DNA of 64,000 bases from assembly GCA_001429255.1 (NCBI GenBank), contig LMJI01000002.1, positions 607,274-671,273 of the forward strand, read 5' to 3'. The translations under genes were made by a program, and so were the position numbers. The notes beneath the pieces were generated by a model. That model saw nothing but the letters and a program-made list of their open reading frames with translations, made no database searches and was not told where the DNA came from. Shown here piece after piece: positions 51,714 to 61,029 of this stretch; positions within the stretch are counted from its first letter, which is position 1, and the number at the start of each line of letters is the position of its first letter. The DNA comes from Cellulomonas sp. Root930 (GTDB lineage: Bacteria; Actinomycetota; Actinomycetes; Actinomycetales; Cellulomonadaceae).

Positions 51714-52055
51714 ATGGTTGTACTCCGTCGAGAGATCGGCGATGTGCTGCGGGATGCGCGACAGCGCCAGGGGCGCACCCTGCGCGAGGTGTCGTCGGCA
51801 GCCCGCGTCTCGCTCGGGTACCTGAGCGAGGTGGAGCGGGGCCAGAAGGAGGCGTCCTCGGAGCTGCTCAACAGCATCTGTGAGGCGCTCGACGTCCCGA
51901 TGTCGCTCGTCCTGCGCGAGGTCAGTGACCGCGTGGCCGTCGCCGAGGGTCTGCTGATCCCCGACACGGTGCCCGCGGACCTCGCGGCGTCGGTGGCCAG
52001 CGCCACCGACTTCGGGTGGGCGCGGTCGCGGTCGGAGCTCGCCGCCATCAGCTGA
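51714..52055 (+). CDS. clgR: ClgR-type HTH transcriptional activator
   Basis: Small XRE/Cro-type regulator (113 aa). HTH: IGDVLRDARQRQGRTLREVSSAARVSLGYLSEVERGQKEASSELL. The length, the match around SLGYLSEVERGQKEASSELL and the position between cinA and recA identify ClgR, which activates Clp protease genes and, in some species, DNA-repair genes. The C-terminal ~35 residues probably form the degradable tail; they end in Ala-Ile-Ser. ATG 51714 has AGGGGGAG upstream. Confidence 0.92.
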   Translation: MVVLRREIGDVLRDARQRQGRTLREVSSAARVSLGYLSEVERGQKEASSELLNSICEALDVPMSLVLREVSDRVAVAEGLLIPDTVPADLAASVASATDFGWARSRSELAAIS

Positions 52056-52196
52056 GGTAGTTCGTGGATGATCGGGCGGGTTCCCCGTCCGGTCGACGGG
52101 TCGTCTTCGGGCGCCCGCGACGACGGCCAGCGATGTCCGTTCGTCCACCTGCACGGTCCGTGGGCCCCCGCCCGCGGGCCGCTGCGCGTTCCGGGG
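52056..52196. other. Gap between convergent clgR and glycosylase genes
   Basis: No gene is seen. A weak hairpin CCCGTC-N5-GACGGG (52084-52100) followed by TCGTCTT may terminate clgR transcripts. Further GC-rich self-complementary words follow (around 52165) but none is decisive. Confidence 0.3.
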
Positions 52197-52958
52197 TCAG
52201 CCAGGGTTCGCCTGGCACCGCGGGCAGTAGAAGATCGGGCGCTCCATCGGCGGCTTGCGCGCCTGCCCGACGGCGATCGGCCTCCCGCAGCGGTGGCACG
52301 GCTGTCGCGCCCTGCCGTGCACGTGCCCGGGTGGCCTGCCGTCGGCGACCGCCCGTTGCAGCTGCCGGCGAGCGACCGACAGCAGCCGACCCGGCTCCTC
52401 GACCTCGTCGGCAGGCGTCCACGGCCAGAGCCGCTCCGCGAACAGGGACTCGGCCGCGAAGATCGTGCCGATGCCCGCGGCGACGGTCTGGTCCAGCAGC
52501 ACCTCCGCCGCGGGGGTCGACCCGCGGGCCGCCCACCGCCGCAGCGCCTCGTCCAGGTCGAACGCCTCCGCCAGCATGTCCGGCCCCAGGTGCCCGATCA
52601 GGGTGTGCTCGTCGCGGGTGCGCACCACGTCGAGCATGCCCAGGTGGTACCCGACCGTGGTCCAGTCCGCGGTGGCCAGCACCGCGCGGACCTGGGGGGA
52701 CCGGGCGGCCGCCTCGGGTGAGCCGGTGCGGGCGATGCGCCAGTACCCCTCCATGCGCAGGTGCGTGTGCAGGGTGCGGCCGTCGTCGAACCGGGTGAGC
52801 AGGTGCTTGCCGTACGACCGGGTCTCGAGAACGGTGCGGCCGACGAGGTCCACGGTCGCGGCGGTCGGCCAGCGCAGGTCGGACCGCACCAGCTGCTGTC
52901 CGCCGAGCGCGAGCTGGAACCGGTCGGCGGTCCGGCGCAGGATGTCGCCCTCAGGCAC
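52197..52958 (-). CDS. Endonuclease VIII-like DNA glycosylase (Fpg/Nei family)
   Basis: Base-excision repair protein (253 aa). The GTG start puts PEGDILRR directly after Met, giving the catalytic Pro2 and Glu3; PEGD rather than PELPEVE marks the Nei branch. The helix-two-turn-helix lies near VAAGIGTIFAAESLFAER. The C-terminal zinc finger is complete (CHRC and CPRC). It lies six bases downstream of the lhr start-to-stop unit on the same strand, so it is probably cotranscribed with lhr, a helicase gene. A second paralogue is at 11996-12886. Confidence 0.92.
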   Translation of the reverse strand: MPEGDILRRTADRFQLALGGQQLVRSDLRWPTAATVDLVGRTVLETRSYGKHLLTRFDDGRTLHTHLRMEGYWRIARTGSPEAAARSPQVRAVLATADWTTVGYHLGMLDVVRTRDEHTLIGHLGPDMLAEAFDLDEALRRWAARGSTPAAEVLLDQTVAAGIGTIFAAESLFAERLWPWTPADEVEEPGRLLSVARRQLQRAVADGRPPGHVHGRARQPCHRCGRPIAVGQARKPPMERPIFYCPRCQANPG

Positions 52959-52964
52959 GGCGCC

Positions 52965-55900
52965 TCACGACTGGCGCAGCCGCAGGCCGCGCGGGGTGGT
53001 GGCGAACCCGGCGGCGCCGAGCGCCTTCCCGAGCGGGCTGTGCAGCGCGCCCTCGAGGACGTCGACGCCGTCGACCCGCACGATCGTGAGCCGCCCGGTG
53101 TGCCGGGTCCGGACCGTCGTCGCGAGCCCCTCGGCGGCGGCCTCCAGGACGCCGGCGTCGGACGTGAACGACAGCGCGGTCCGTCCGCCGCGCTCCAGGT
53201 AGAGCACGAGCGCGCCGTCGACGAGCACCACGAGCGCGCCTGCCTTGCGACCGGGTCGGTGCCGACCTGCGCCGTTGTCGGTGGTGTCGGGACCGGCGAC
53301 CGGCCACGGCAGCGACGCGCCGTACGGGTTCGCGGGGTCCGTCGCTGCGAGCACGACGACCTGGAGATCGGTGGGGCCGTCCTCGTCGGCGGAGCGCTCG
53401 ACCACCTGGGCGTCGACCCGCAGGCGGTCGACCGCCCCCGGTAGCGCGAACTGGGAGCCGCCGAGCCGTTCGACGAAGTAGCCGCGGCGCACCTGTCCGC
53501 CCTGCTCCAGCGCCGACAGCACGCGATAGACGTCGGCGAACCGGGCGCCGATCCCCTCGGCCGGGGCGACCGCACGGGTGAGGATGCCGTGCCGGTCGAG
53601 CAGCTGTGCGGCCAGGGCGTGCGCGCGGAGGGTCGGGTCGGTCTCGCGCGCGGGCAGGAGCGACCAGCGTCCGCCGCTCGCGGCTCCGTTGAGCCCGAGC
53701 GCGCTGGACCGTGTGCCGGGGTCGCCGGCGAGCTGGACGGCCGCGCGTAGGCCGAGCCGGGGGCGCAGCGGCCGCCCGCGCGGAGTGGCGGACTTGGTGC
53801 GGTGGGCCGTGCTCCCGGTGCCCAGCCAGGCGCGCAGCGGTGCGAGGCCGTCGTTGGTCACGTGGCCGGTCCAGACGAGGTCCCACACCGCGTTCGCCAC
53901 GTCGGCCTGCGACGGCGACGCCTCGTCGGGGCGCAGCTGGCGGACGCGCTCGGCCAGCGCACCGAGGAACCAGGCGCCACCGCCACCGAGCGCCTCGAGG
54001 ATCGCGGCGTGCAGGGGCGAGTCGGGCGCGGCCTCCGCGGCGGGGAGCGTGAGGTCGGCGACCGCGGCGGGATGCACCGAGACCAGCCCGTCGTGTCCGG
54101 CGAGCGACCCGTGACCGGCCCAGATGACCTCTCCCGCGGCGGTGAGCTCGTCGAGCATCGCCGGGCTGTAGTCGATCACGCGCGCCGGCAGGACGTGGGT
54201 CTCGAGCGCCGACGCCGGCAGGACCGCGCCGGCGAGCTGTTCGACCACGCGCGCGACGCCGTCCACGCCCCGCAGCGTGCCGGTGGCCGAGCCGCGGCCG
54301 GACCGACCGACGGGCTGGACGCCCTGCCAGCGCGGGAGGAACACCCCGAGGGCCTGCGGATCGACCGGCTCGACCTCGGCCCGCAGCGCGGCGAGCGACC
54401 GGCGCCGCAGCGTCCGCAGCACGTCGGCGTCGCAGAACTCGTCGCCGGTACCCCCGAGCACGTCCGGCCGCAGCCTGCCCTGGACCAGGACGCCGAGGCC
54501 TTCGAGCCGGCGCAGCGTCTCGGCGACGACCGCGACGCCCCACCCGAACCGCGTGGCCGCCTGGGCCGCCGTGAACGGCCCGTGCGTCCGGGCGTGGCGG
54601 CGCAGGAGGTCGCCCACGGGGTCCGGCACCACCTCGGTGAACACCTCGGGCACCCCGACCGGCAGGGCGACCCCGAGCGCGTCGCGCAGCCGACCGGCGT
54701 CCTCGACGGCCGCCCACTGCTCCGCCCGCTCGGGTGCCACGCCACCGAGCCGCACGCGGATGAGGCGTCGCGCACCCTCGAGGTCGGTCAACCACGCCGG
54801 CACCTGCTCGCGGACCTCCGGCTTCGTGCGCTCGGCCAGCTCGCCGGCGGTGAGCGGTCCGTGCCGCCGGACGGCGTCGGCCAGCTGCTCGAGCGTGCCC
54901 GCCTGCCGGTCCGGCGCGCGGCCGCTGAGCTCGGCCTCGGTCCGCAGGACGGCGTCCGGGTCGAGGAGATCGGCCAGCTGGGACTCGCCGCCCTGGCCCA
55001 GCAGCTCGGCGAGCAGCGTGGGGTCGAGCGTGAGGGCGGCGGCGCGACGCTCGGCCAGGGGCGCGTCGCCGTCGTACAGGAACTGGGCGGTGTACCCGAA
55101 CAGCAGGGACTGCGCGAAGGGCGACGGCTGGGTGGTGGTCACCTCGACCACCCGGATCTTGCGGGACGCGACGTCCCGCATGAGCGTGGTGAGCGCCTCC
55201 GTGTCGAAGTCGTCCTGGAGGCACTCCCGGACCGCCTCGAGCAGGATCGGGAAGTCGGGGTAGGCGGAGGCGACGGAGAGCAGCTGCGCCGAGCGCTGCC
55301 GCTGCTGCCAGAGCGGCTGGCGGCGGTCGGGGCGGCGCCGGGGGAGCAGCAGGGCGCGGCTCGCGGCCTCGCGGAAGCGCGCGCCGAACATGGCCGACGA
55401 GCCGAGCTCGGCCTGCACCGAGTCGAGCACCTCGTCGGGGTCGAGGAAGAGCGATGCCAGGTCGATCGCCGGACCGGTCTGCTCGGCCCAGGGGTCGTCG
55501 ACGCCGAACCCCGCGTCCAGCCCCCCGTCCAGCATGTCGGGCAGGCGCAGGACGATCCCGTCGTCCGAGTGCATCGCGGCCGCGTCGACGCCGTACCGCT
55601 CGCGCAACCGCGCACCGATGACGATCGCCCACGGGGCGTGCACCCGCGCGCCGTACGGCGAGTGCAGGACCACCCGCCAGTCGCCCAGCTCGTCGCGGAA
55701 CCGCTCGACCACGAGCACGACGTCGGTGGGGACCTCGCCGGTCGCCTCGCGCTGCTCGCGCAGGTAGGTGAGCAGGTTGTCGGCCGCCCACGGGTCCAGC
55801 CCGGCCGCCTCGACGCGCGTGCGGGCGTCGTCGTCGGAGAGCGCGCCGAGCTCGCGGACCCAGCCCCCCATCGCCTGCCCCAGCTCGGCGGGCCGGCCCT

Positions 55901-57836
55901 GCGAGTCGCCCTTCCAGAACGGCAGCCGGCCCGGGACGCCGGGCGCCGGCGTGACCAGCACGCGGTCCGGGGTGATGTCGTCGATCCGCCAGGTGCTGGA
56001 GCCGAGGGTGAACATGTCGCCGACCCGCGACTCGTAGACCATCTCCTCGTCGAGCTCGCCGACGCGCTTGCCGCCGCGCACCGTGCCGCCCGAGCGCTCG
56101 GCATCGACCGGGACGTCGCTGGTGGTCGCACCGCTGGCCAGGAACACGCCGAACAGGCCGCGGTCGGGGATGGTGCCGCCGCTGGTGACCGCGAGCCGCA
56201 GCGCGCCCGGGCGGCCGCTGAGCACGTCGCGTACCCGGTCCCACACCAGCCGGGGGCGGAGCTCCGCGAACTCCTCGCTCGGGTACCGCCCGGCCAGCAT
56301 GTCGAGCACCGCGCGCAGGGTCGCGTCGCCGAGCCCGGAGAACGGGGACGCCCGCCGCACGACGACCGCGAGCTCCTCGAGCGACCAGTCCTCGACCGCC
56401 ACCATCGCCACGATCTGCTGCGCGAGCACGTCGAGCGGGTTGCGCGGGATCCGCATCGCCTCGAGCGCCCCGTCCCGCATCCGCTGCGCCGTGACCGCCG
56501 CCGGGACCAGCTCGCCCCGGAACGTCGGGAACACGATCCCGCGGGAGACGGCACCCACCTGGTGCCCGGCCCGGCCGACGCGCTGCAGCCCGCTGGCCAC
56601 CGACGGCGGCGAGCCCACCTGCACCACCAGGTCGATGGCGCCCATGTCGATCCCGAGCTCCAGCGAGCTCGTCGCGACGACGGCGGGCAGGAGCCCGGCC
56701 TTGAGCTCGGACTCGGTCCGGGTCCGCTCCGCGCGGCTCATCGAGCCGTGGTGCGCCCGCGCGAGGATCGTCGTGGCGTCCCGGGTGTCGACGCCGACCG
56801 CCGTCCCCGACTGCGCCGGCACCGCGGCCGCGCGCAGCGTCGCGGGGTCCGGTACGTCCTCGCCCGAGCGCTCGGCCCAGACCTCGTTCATCCGTGCCGT
56901 CAGCCGCTCGGCGCCGCGTCGCGAGTTGGTGAACACGAGGGTGGACCGGTGCTGGGCCACGAGGTCGACGACGCGCTCCTCGACGTGCGGCCAGATCGAC
57001 GGGCGGGGCAGCGGTCCGGCCGCCGCGCCGGACAGGTCGAGGTCCGGCGTCACCTCGGTGCCGCGCAGGTCCGACAGGTCCGGCACGGGCACGACGACGT
57101 CGACCACGATCTTCTTGGTCGACGGCGGCTGCACCACGACGACCGGCCGGCCCCGGTCGGCGGTCGAGCGCGCGCCGCCGAGGAACTCCGCGACCGCGTC
57201 GACGGGGCGGACGGTGGCCGACAGGCCGATGCGCTGCACCGGCCCGGGACCCCCGGGGTGGTCGAGCAGGGCATCGAGCCGTTCCAGCGAGAGGGCGAGG
57301 TGCGCGCCGCGCTTGGTGCCGGCGACCGCGTGGATCTCGTCGACGATCACCGTCCGCACCCCGGCGAGCCCCGCCCTAGCGCCCGACGTGAGCACCAGGT
57401 AGAGCGACTCGGGGGTGGTGATGAGGATGTCCGGCGGCTTCGTCGCGAAGGCCCGGCGCTCGTTCGGTGGTGTGTCGCCGGTGCGGATGCCGACGGTGAC
57501 GTCCGGGAGCTCGAGGCCCAGCCGGGTCGCTGCCTGCCGGATGCCGACCAGGGGGGAGCGCAGGTTGCGCTCGACGTCCGTGGCGAGCGCCTTGAGCGGG
57601 GAGACGTACAGCACGCGGCACCGCTCGACGGGATCGTCGGACCGCTCGCCCGTCAGGAGCCCGTCCAGCGCCCACAGGAACGCGGCGAGCGTCTTGCCGG
57701 ACCCCGTGGGGGCGACGACCAGGGCGTGGTCGCCGCCGGCCACCGCCGTCCACGCCCCGAGCTGCGCGGTCGTGGGCTCGGCGAACGCACCCGTGAACCA
57801 GGTCCTGGTCGGGTCGGAGAAGCGGTCGAGCACCAC
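52965..57836 (-). CDS. lhr: Lhr-type ATP-dependent helicase (large, actinobacterial)
   Basis: Superfamily 2 DNA/RNA helicase (1623 aa). Motif I is APTGSGKT (residues 42-49), the DEAH box reads VDEIHAVAGTKRGAHLAL, and SAT (motif III), ELGIDMGAIDLVVQVGSPPSV (motif V) and QRVGRAGH (motif VI) follow. After the RecA cores come the winged-helix and DUF4145-like beta domains typical of Lhr, then a long C-terminal extension ending in LGAAGFATTPRGLRLRQS. Lhr-type helicases act in DNA-repair responses in mycobacteria. GTG 57836 is chosen over upstream non-coding extension; CACAAT lies six bases before it. The glycosylase gene follows. Confidence 0.93.
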   Translation of the reverse strand: MVLDRFSDPTRTWFTGAFAEPTTAQLGAWTAVAGGDHALVVAPTGSGKTLAAFLWALDGLLTGERSDDPVERCRVLYVSPLKALATDVERNLRSPLVGIRQAATRLGLELPDVTVGIRTGDTPPNERRAFATKPPDILITTPESLYLVLTSGARAGLAGVRTVIVDEIHAVAGTKRGAHLALSLERLDALLDHPGGPGPVQRIGLSATVRPVDAVAEFLGGARSTADRGRPVVVVQPPSTKKIVVDVVVPVPDLSDLRGTEVTPDLDLSGAAAGPLPRPSIWPHVEERVVDLVAQHRSTLVFTNSRRGAERLTARMNEVWAERSGEDVPDPATLRAAAVPAQSGTAVGVDTRDATTILARAHHGSMSRAERTRTESELKAGLLPAVVATSSLELGIDMGAIDLVVQVGSPPSVASGLQRVGRAGHQVGAVSRGIVFPTFRGELVPAAVTAQRMRDGALEAMRIPRNPLDVLAQQIVAMVAVEDWSLEELAVVVRRASPFSGLGDATLRAVLDMLAGRYPSEEFAELRPRLVWDRVRDVLSGRPGALRLAVTSGGTIPDRGLFGVFLASGATTSDVPVDAERSGGTVRGGKRVGELDEEMVYESRVGDMFTLGSSTWRIDDITPDRVLVTPAPGVPGRLPFWKGDSQGRPAELGQAMGGWVRELGALSDDDARTRVEAAGLDPWAADNLLTYLREQREATGEVPTDVVLVVERFRDELGDWRVVLHSPYGARVHAPWAIVIGARLRERYGVDAAAMHSDDGIVLRLPDMLDGGLDAGFGVDDPWAEQTGPAIDLASLFLDPDEVLDSVQAELGSSAMFGARFREAASRALLLPRRRPDRRQPLWQQRQRSAQLLSVASAYPDFPILLEAVRECLQDDFDTEALTTLMRDVASRKIRVVEVTTTQPSPFAQSLLFGYTAQFLYDGDAPLAERRAAALTLDPTLLAELLGQGGESQLADLLDPDAVLRTEAELSGRAPDRQAGTLEQLADAVRRHGPLTAGELAERTKPEVREQVPAWLTDLEGARRLIRVRLGGVAPERAEQWAAVEDAGRLRDALGVALPVGVPEVFTEVVPDPVGDLLRRHARTHGPFTAAQAATRFGWGVAVVAETLRRLEGLGVLVQGRLRPDVLGGTGDEFCDADVLRTLRRRSLAALRAEVEPVDPQALGVFLPRWQGVQPVGRSGRGSATGTLRGVDGVARVVEQLAGAVLPASALETHVLPARVIDYSPAMLDELTAAGEVIWAGHGSLAGHDGLVSVHPAAVADLTLPAAEAAPDSPLHAAILEALGGGGAWFLGALAERVRQLRPDEASPSQADVANAVWDLVWTGHVTNDGLAPLRAWLGTGSTAHRTKSATPRGRPLRPRLGLRAAVQLAGDPGTRSSALGLNGAASGGRWSLLPARETDPTLRAHALAAQLLDRHGILTRAVAPAEGIGARFADVYRVLSALEQGGQVRRGYFVERLGGSQFALPGAVDRLRVDAQVVERSADEDGPTDLQVVVLAATDPANPYGASLPWPVAGPDTTDNGAGRHRPGRKAGALVVLVDGALVLYLERGGRTALSFTSDAGVLEAAAEGLATTVRTRHTGRLTIVRVDGVDVLEGALHSPLGKALGAAGFATTPRGLRLRQS

Positions 57837-57898
57837 CCGGCCATTGTGTCGGCCCCCACCGACACCCGCGCGCCTCGCGGGGTGGCAGGCTGTCACCC

Positions 57899-58132
57899 GT
57901 GAGGCTTCGAGAGTTCTGGCTGCTGGTGGACGAGGTCCTCGGCAGCGCGCACGGCCGCGAGCTGACGCGTGAGCTCGTGCTCCGCGGGCTCGACCAACGC
58001 ACGGCGATGCAGGCGCTCGACGACAACGTCGAGCCGCGCACCGTCTGGCACGCGCTCTGCGACGAGCTCGAGATCTCGGAGAACGACCGCTGGGGAGCGG
58101 ACGCCCGCCGCCCGGCGCCCCCTCGGGCCTAG
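57899..58132 (+). CDS. DUF3046 family small protein
   Basis: 77 aa. MRLREFWLLVDEVLGSAHGREL, TRELVLRGLDQRTAMQALDDNVEPRTVWHALCDELEI is the full DUF3046 pattern, with a conserved WHALCDE near the end. Found upstream of recA in Actinobacteria; function unknown. The helical, acidic nature suggests a protein-binding role, which is a guess. GTG start, divergent from lhr across 62 bases; the C-terminal tail is Pro/Arg-rich and variable. Confidence 0.88.
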   Translation: MRLREFWLLVDEVLGSAHGRELTRELVLRGLDQRTAMQALDDNVEPRTVWHALCDELEISENDRWGADARRPAPPRA

Positions 58133-58143
58133 GAGAGAGCCTC

Positions 58144-60222
58144 ATGACGTCCCGGACCGGCACGGCCCCCACCAGCTGGGCGCCCAGCGTGCGCGACGTC
58201 GGCGAGGCGGTCCTGACCCTCGTCGCCACCGGCGTCGGCCTCGCCGTCGCCGTCGCGCTCAGCCGCGGTGTCCGGGCCGACGACGTCGCGGCCATCGCCC
58301 TCGCCGCCCTCGTGGTGGCGGTCGGCGACCTCCTGCTCCGGGCCCCGCTGCGGTTCCTCGCCCGCCGGGGCAGCGCCGTGCTCGCCCTCGGCCTCGGGCT
58401 GCTCGCGCAGGTCGCCGTGCTGTGGTTGGCGCTCACCGTGGTGCCGGGCTTCACGGTGGACAACGTCTGGTCCGTGCTCGTGGTGCTCGTGCTCACCGCG
58501 ATCGTCATGGCGGTCGGGCGGTGGCTGATCGGCGCGAGCAACAGCGACTACGTCGTGTCGGACCTCGTGCGCCGCGCGCGCAGGCAGGCCCGTCGCGAGG
58601 GGATCCGGCCGCGGGTGGCCGGCGAGGCGCGCGAGGCCGGGCTGCTCGTCGTGCAGCTCGACGGTGTCGCGGCCCCCGTCCTGCGCGAGGCGATCGAGGC
58701 GGGACTGGCGCCGACCGTGCAGCGGTGGATGACCACGGGGAGCCACAGCCTGGAGTCCTGGTGGGCCCGGATCCCGTCGACGACGCCGGCGAGCCAGGCG
58801 GGCCTGCTGCACGGCGACTCCTCCCAGATCCCCGCGTTCCGGTGGTGGGACCGGGACCTCGGTCGGCTGGTCGTCACCAACCACCCCGAGGACGCCGCGC
58901 TGGTGGAGCAGCGGCTCACCACGGGCAAGGGGCTGCTCGCGGGCGGGGGCACGGCGATCTCGACGATGTTCTCCGGCGACGCCGCCACCAGCTTCGTGGT
59001 GATGAGCAAGTCCCGCACCAAGGGTCCGGACGGGGGGCTCGGACCGGGTCCCGCGTACGTGCGCTTCTTCGCCAGCCCGTTCGTCCTGGCCCGCGCCGTG
59101 AGCGTGTCGGCGGGGGAGATGATCAAGGAGCTCTACCAGGCGCACCGCCAGCGGGTGCGCGACGTGGAGCCGCGGATCTCCCGCGGAGGCTGGTACGTGG
59201 TCCTGCGCGGGATCACCAACGTGCTCCTGCGCGACCTGAACACGTCCCTGGTCGCCGAGGCACTGCTCCGCGGCGACCCCTCGATCTACGTCGACCTCGT
59301 GGACTACGACGAGATCGCGCACCACGCCGGTCCCACCCGGCCCGAGTCGCTGCGCTCGCTGGAGGGTCTCGACCGCGTGCTCGGCACGCTCGAGCGCGTG
59401 GCGGCGGTCGCGCCGCGCGACTACGAGATCGTGGTCCTCTCCGACCACGGTCAGGCGCTCGGGGCCACGTACGAGCAGCTCGGCGGGGAGACGCTGCTGG
59501 ACTCGGTGCGCGCGCACATGGCGGAGCCGGCCGCCGACGGCGTCGAGAGCAGCACGGGCGAGGACTGGGGCCAGCTGAACGCCCTGGTCAACAGCGCGCT
59601 GAACCTGTCGCGAGGCTCGGCCGTCCTGGGTCCCGACCAGGGGCGTCCCAAGCACCCGGCGACCGGTGCCGACGTGCCCGACGTGGTGACCGTCGGCTCC
59701 GGCAACCTCGGGCTCGTCTGGTTCCCGCAGGTGCCGCACCGGCTGTCGCTCGAGGAGCTGCAGGAGCGCTGGCCAGGCATGGTGACGGGGCTCGCGGCCC
59801 GGCCCGGTGTCGGGGTCGTCGTCGTGGACACGCAGGCGCGCGGCCTCGTCGCGATCGGACCGCGCGGCCTCGTCCTGCTCGAGCAGGACGACGCGGAGCC
59901 GGAGGGGGAGGACCCGCTCGTCCCGTACGGACCGCGCGGGCGTGCCGACCTGCTGCGCGCGGCCCGGCTCCCGCACACCGGCGACCTGCTGCTGGTCTCC
60001 ACGGTCACGGACCGCGGGCACATCCACGCCTTCGAGGGGCAGGTGGGCTCGCACGGCGGGATCGGTGGCGCGCAGAACCACGCCTTCCTGCTGCACCCGA
60101 CGCGCTGGCAGGTCGCCGACGAGCTCCGGGAGTCCGTCGGGGACGACGAGATCCTGGTGGGCGCCGAGGCGGTGCACGAGCAGCTGGTCCGCTGGGCCGA
60201 CGCCGCGGGGCTGCGACCATGA
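58144..60222 (+). CDS. Membrane-anchored alkaline-phosphatase-superfamily phosphodiesterase with holin-like N-terminus
   Basis: 692 aa. Residues ~15-130 hold four hydrophobic helices (VLTLVATGVGLAVAVALS, DVAAIALAALVVAVGDLLL, VLALGLGLLAQVAVLWLAL, VWSVLVVLVLTAIVMAVG) like the mycobacterial 4-TMS holin group. The C-terminal domain has phosphatase-type metal and nucleophile motifs: VVQLDGVAAPVL, IPSTTPASQAGLLHGD (Thr nucleophile), LVDYDEIAHHAGP, VVLSDHGQALG and GSHGGIGGAQNHAFLLHP. A nucleotide pyrophosphatase/phosphodiesterase acting at the membrane is the best guess. ATGA overlap with the next gene. Confidence 0.85.
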   Translation: MTSRTGTAPTSWAPSVRDVGEAVLTLVATGVGLAVAVALSRGVRADDVAAIALAALVVAVGDLLLRAPLRFLARRGSAVLALGLGLLAQVAVLWLALTVVPGFTVDNVWSVLVVLVLTAIVMAVGRWLIGASNSDYVVSDLVRRARRQARREGIRPRVAGEAREAGLLVVQLDGVAAPVLREAIEAGLAPTVQRWMTTGSHSLESWWARIPSTTPASQAGLLHGDSSQIPAFRWWDRDLGRLVVTNHPEDAALVEQRLTTGKGLLAGGGTAISTMFSGDAATSFVVMSKSRTKGPDGGLGPGPAYVRFFASPFVLARAVSVSAGEMIKELYQAHRQRVRDVEPRISRGGWYVVLRGITNVLLRDLNTSLVAEALLRGDPSIYVDLVDYDEIAHHAGPTRPESLRSLEGLDRVLGTLERVAAVAPRDYEIVVLSDHGQALGATYEQLGGETLLDSVRAHMAEPAADGVESSTGEDWGQLNALVNSALNLSRGSAVLGPDQGRPKHPATGADVPDVVTVGSGNLGLVWFPQVPHRLSLEELQERWPGMVTGLAARPGVGVVVVDTQARGLVAIGPRGLVLLEQDDAEPEGEDPLVPYGPRGRADLLRAARLPHTGDLLLVSTVTDRGHIHAFEGQVGSHGGIGGAQNHAFLLHPTRWQVADELRESVGDDEILVGAEAVHEQLVRWADAAGLRP

Positions 60223-60995
60223 CCGTGCACGTCCGGTGGCTGGGCCATGCGAGCGCCGTGCTCGACGTCGACGGCGTCCGGCTGCTCACGGACCCGCTGC
60301 TGCTCCGGCACGCCGGGCTGCTGCGCCGCCGGGGGGCCGCGCCACGCCTCGAGGACTGGCAGGGCGCCGACGCGGTCCTGCTCTCGCACCTGCACCACGA
60401 CCATGCCGAGCTGGGCTCGTTGCGCCTGGTCGGCGACATCCCGGTGCTCAGCGCACCGGCGAACGCCCGCTGGCTGCGCGGTCACGGGGTGCCGTCGGCG
60501 CGCGGGCTCACCGACCTCGAGTGGTGGACGGTGCCGGGCTCGGACGTCCGTGTGCGGCTCGTCCCGGCCGTCCACGAGCACCGTCAGATGCCGCACCGCC
60601 CGAACTCGACGCACGGGTTCGTCGTGGCGACCGACGACTTCCGCATCTGGTTCGCGGGCGACACGGCGCCGTACGCGAGCATGTCGATCCTCCCGGTGCT
60701 CGCGGGCGGCCCCGTCGACCTGGCGCTCGTGCCCGTCGGCGGGTGGGGGCCGCGCCTGTCGGGCGGGCACATGGACCCGTCCCAGGCCGCGCGGGCGTGC
60801 CGGGCCGTCGGTGCTCGCGAGGCCGTGCCGATCCACTGGGGCACGTTGCACGCCCCCGTCTCGCGGCGCCTGCCCCCGGGCTGGATGGACCGCGCCGGGC
60901 CGGCGTTCGCGCGCGCCGCGGCCCGCCTGGCGCCCGGGGTCCGCGTGCACGTCCTGGCGCCGGGGGAGCAGCTCGCGGTGACCCCGACACGCTGA
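60219..60995 (+). CDS. MBL-fold metal-dependent hydrolase
   Basis: Metallo-beta-lactamase-fold protein (258 aa) with HxHxDH metal motif SHLHHDHAELGSLR, a further His in VPAVHEHRQMPHRP and Asp in IWFAGDTAPY. Resembles the UlaG/NAPE-PLD-like branch (phosphodiesterase or lactonase chemistry), not RNase J. The start overlaps the phosphodiesterase stop (ATGA), so the two enzymes are made together and may act on the same or successive substrates. The substrate is unknown. Confidence 0.88.
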   Translation: MTVHVRWLGHASAVLDVDGVRLLTDPLLLRHAGLLRRRGAAPRLEDWQGADAVLLSHLHHDHAELGSLRLVGDIPVLSAPANARWLRGHGVPSARGLTDLEWWTVPGSDVRVRLVPAVHEHRQMPHRPNSTHGFVVATDDFRIWFAGDTAPYASMSILPVLAGGPVDLALVPVGGWGPRLSGGHMDPSQAARACRAVGAREAVPIHWGTLHAPVSRRLPPGWMDRAGPAFARAAARLAPGVRVHVLAPGEQLAVTPTR

Positions 60996-61012
60996 CGGCG
61001 TGTCCGCACACA

Positions 61013-61028
61013 TCGAACACCTGTTCGG
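61013..61028. promoter_or_regulatory. SOS box (LexA site) of recA
   Basis: TCGAACACCTGTTCGG matches the actinobacterial LexA consensus TCGAAC-N4-GTTCGA except for the last base. It lies just upstream of TAGGGT (61030-61035), which is the likely -10, so LexA bound here would block RNA polymerase. It is about 175 bases before the recA ATG. Confidence 0.85.
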
Positions 61029-61029
61029 C

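Noticed and set aside
52068..52798. Plus-strand frames after clgR
   Set aside because: They run antisense to the Nei-like glycosylase and are Arg/Pro-rich with no domain.
53802..57902. 1366-codon open frame on the plus strand across lhr
   Set aside because: It is fully antisense to the lhr helicase, whose motifs are intact. The alternative translation is Arg/Pro/Glu-rich without domains.
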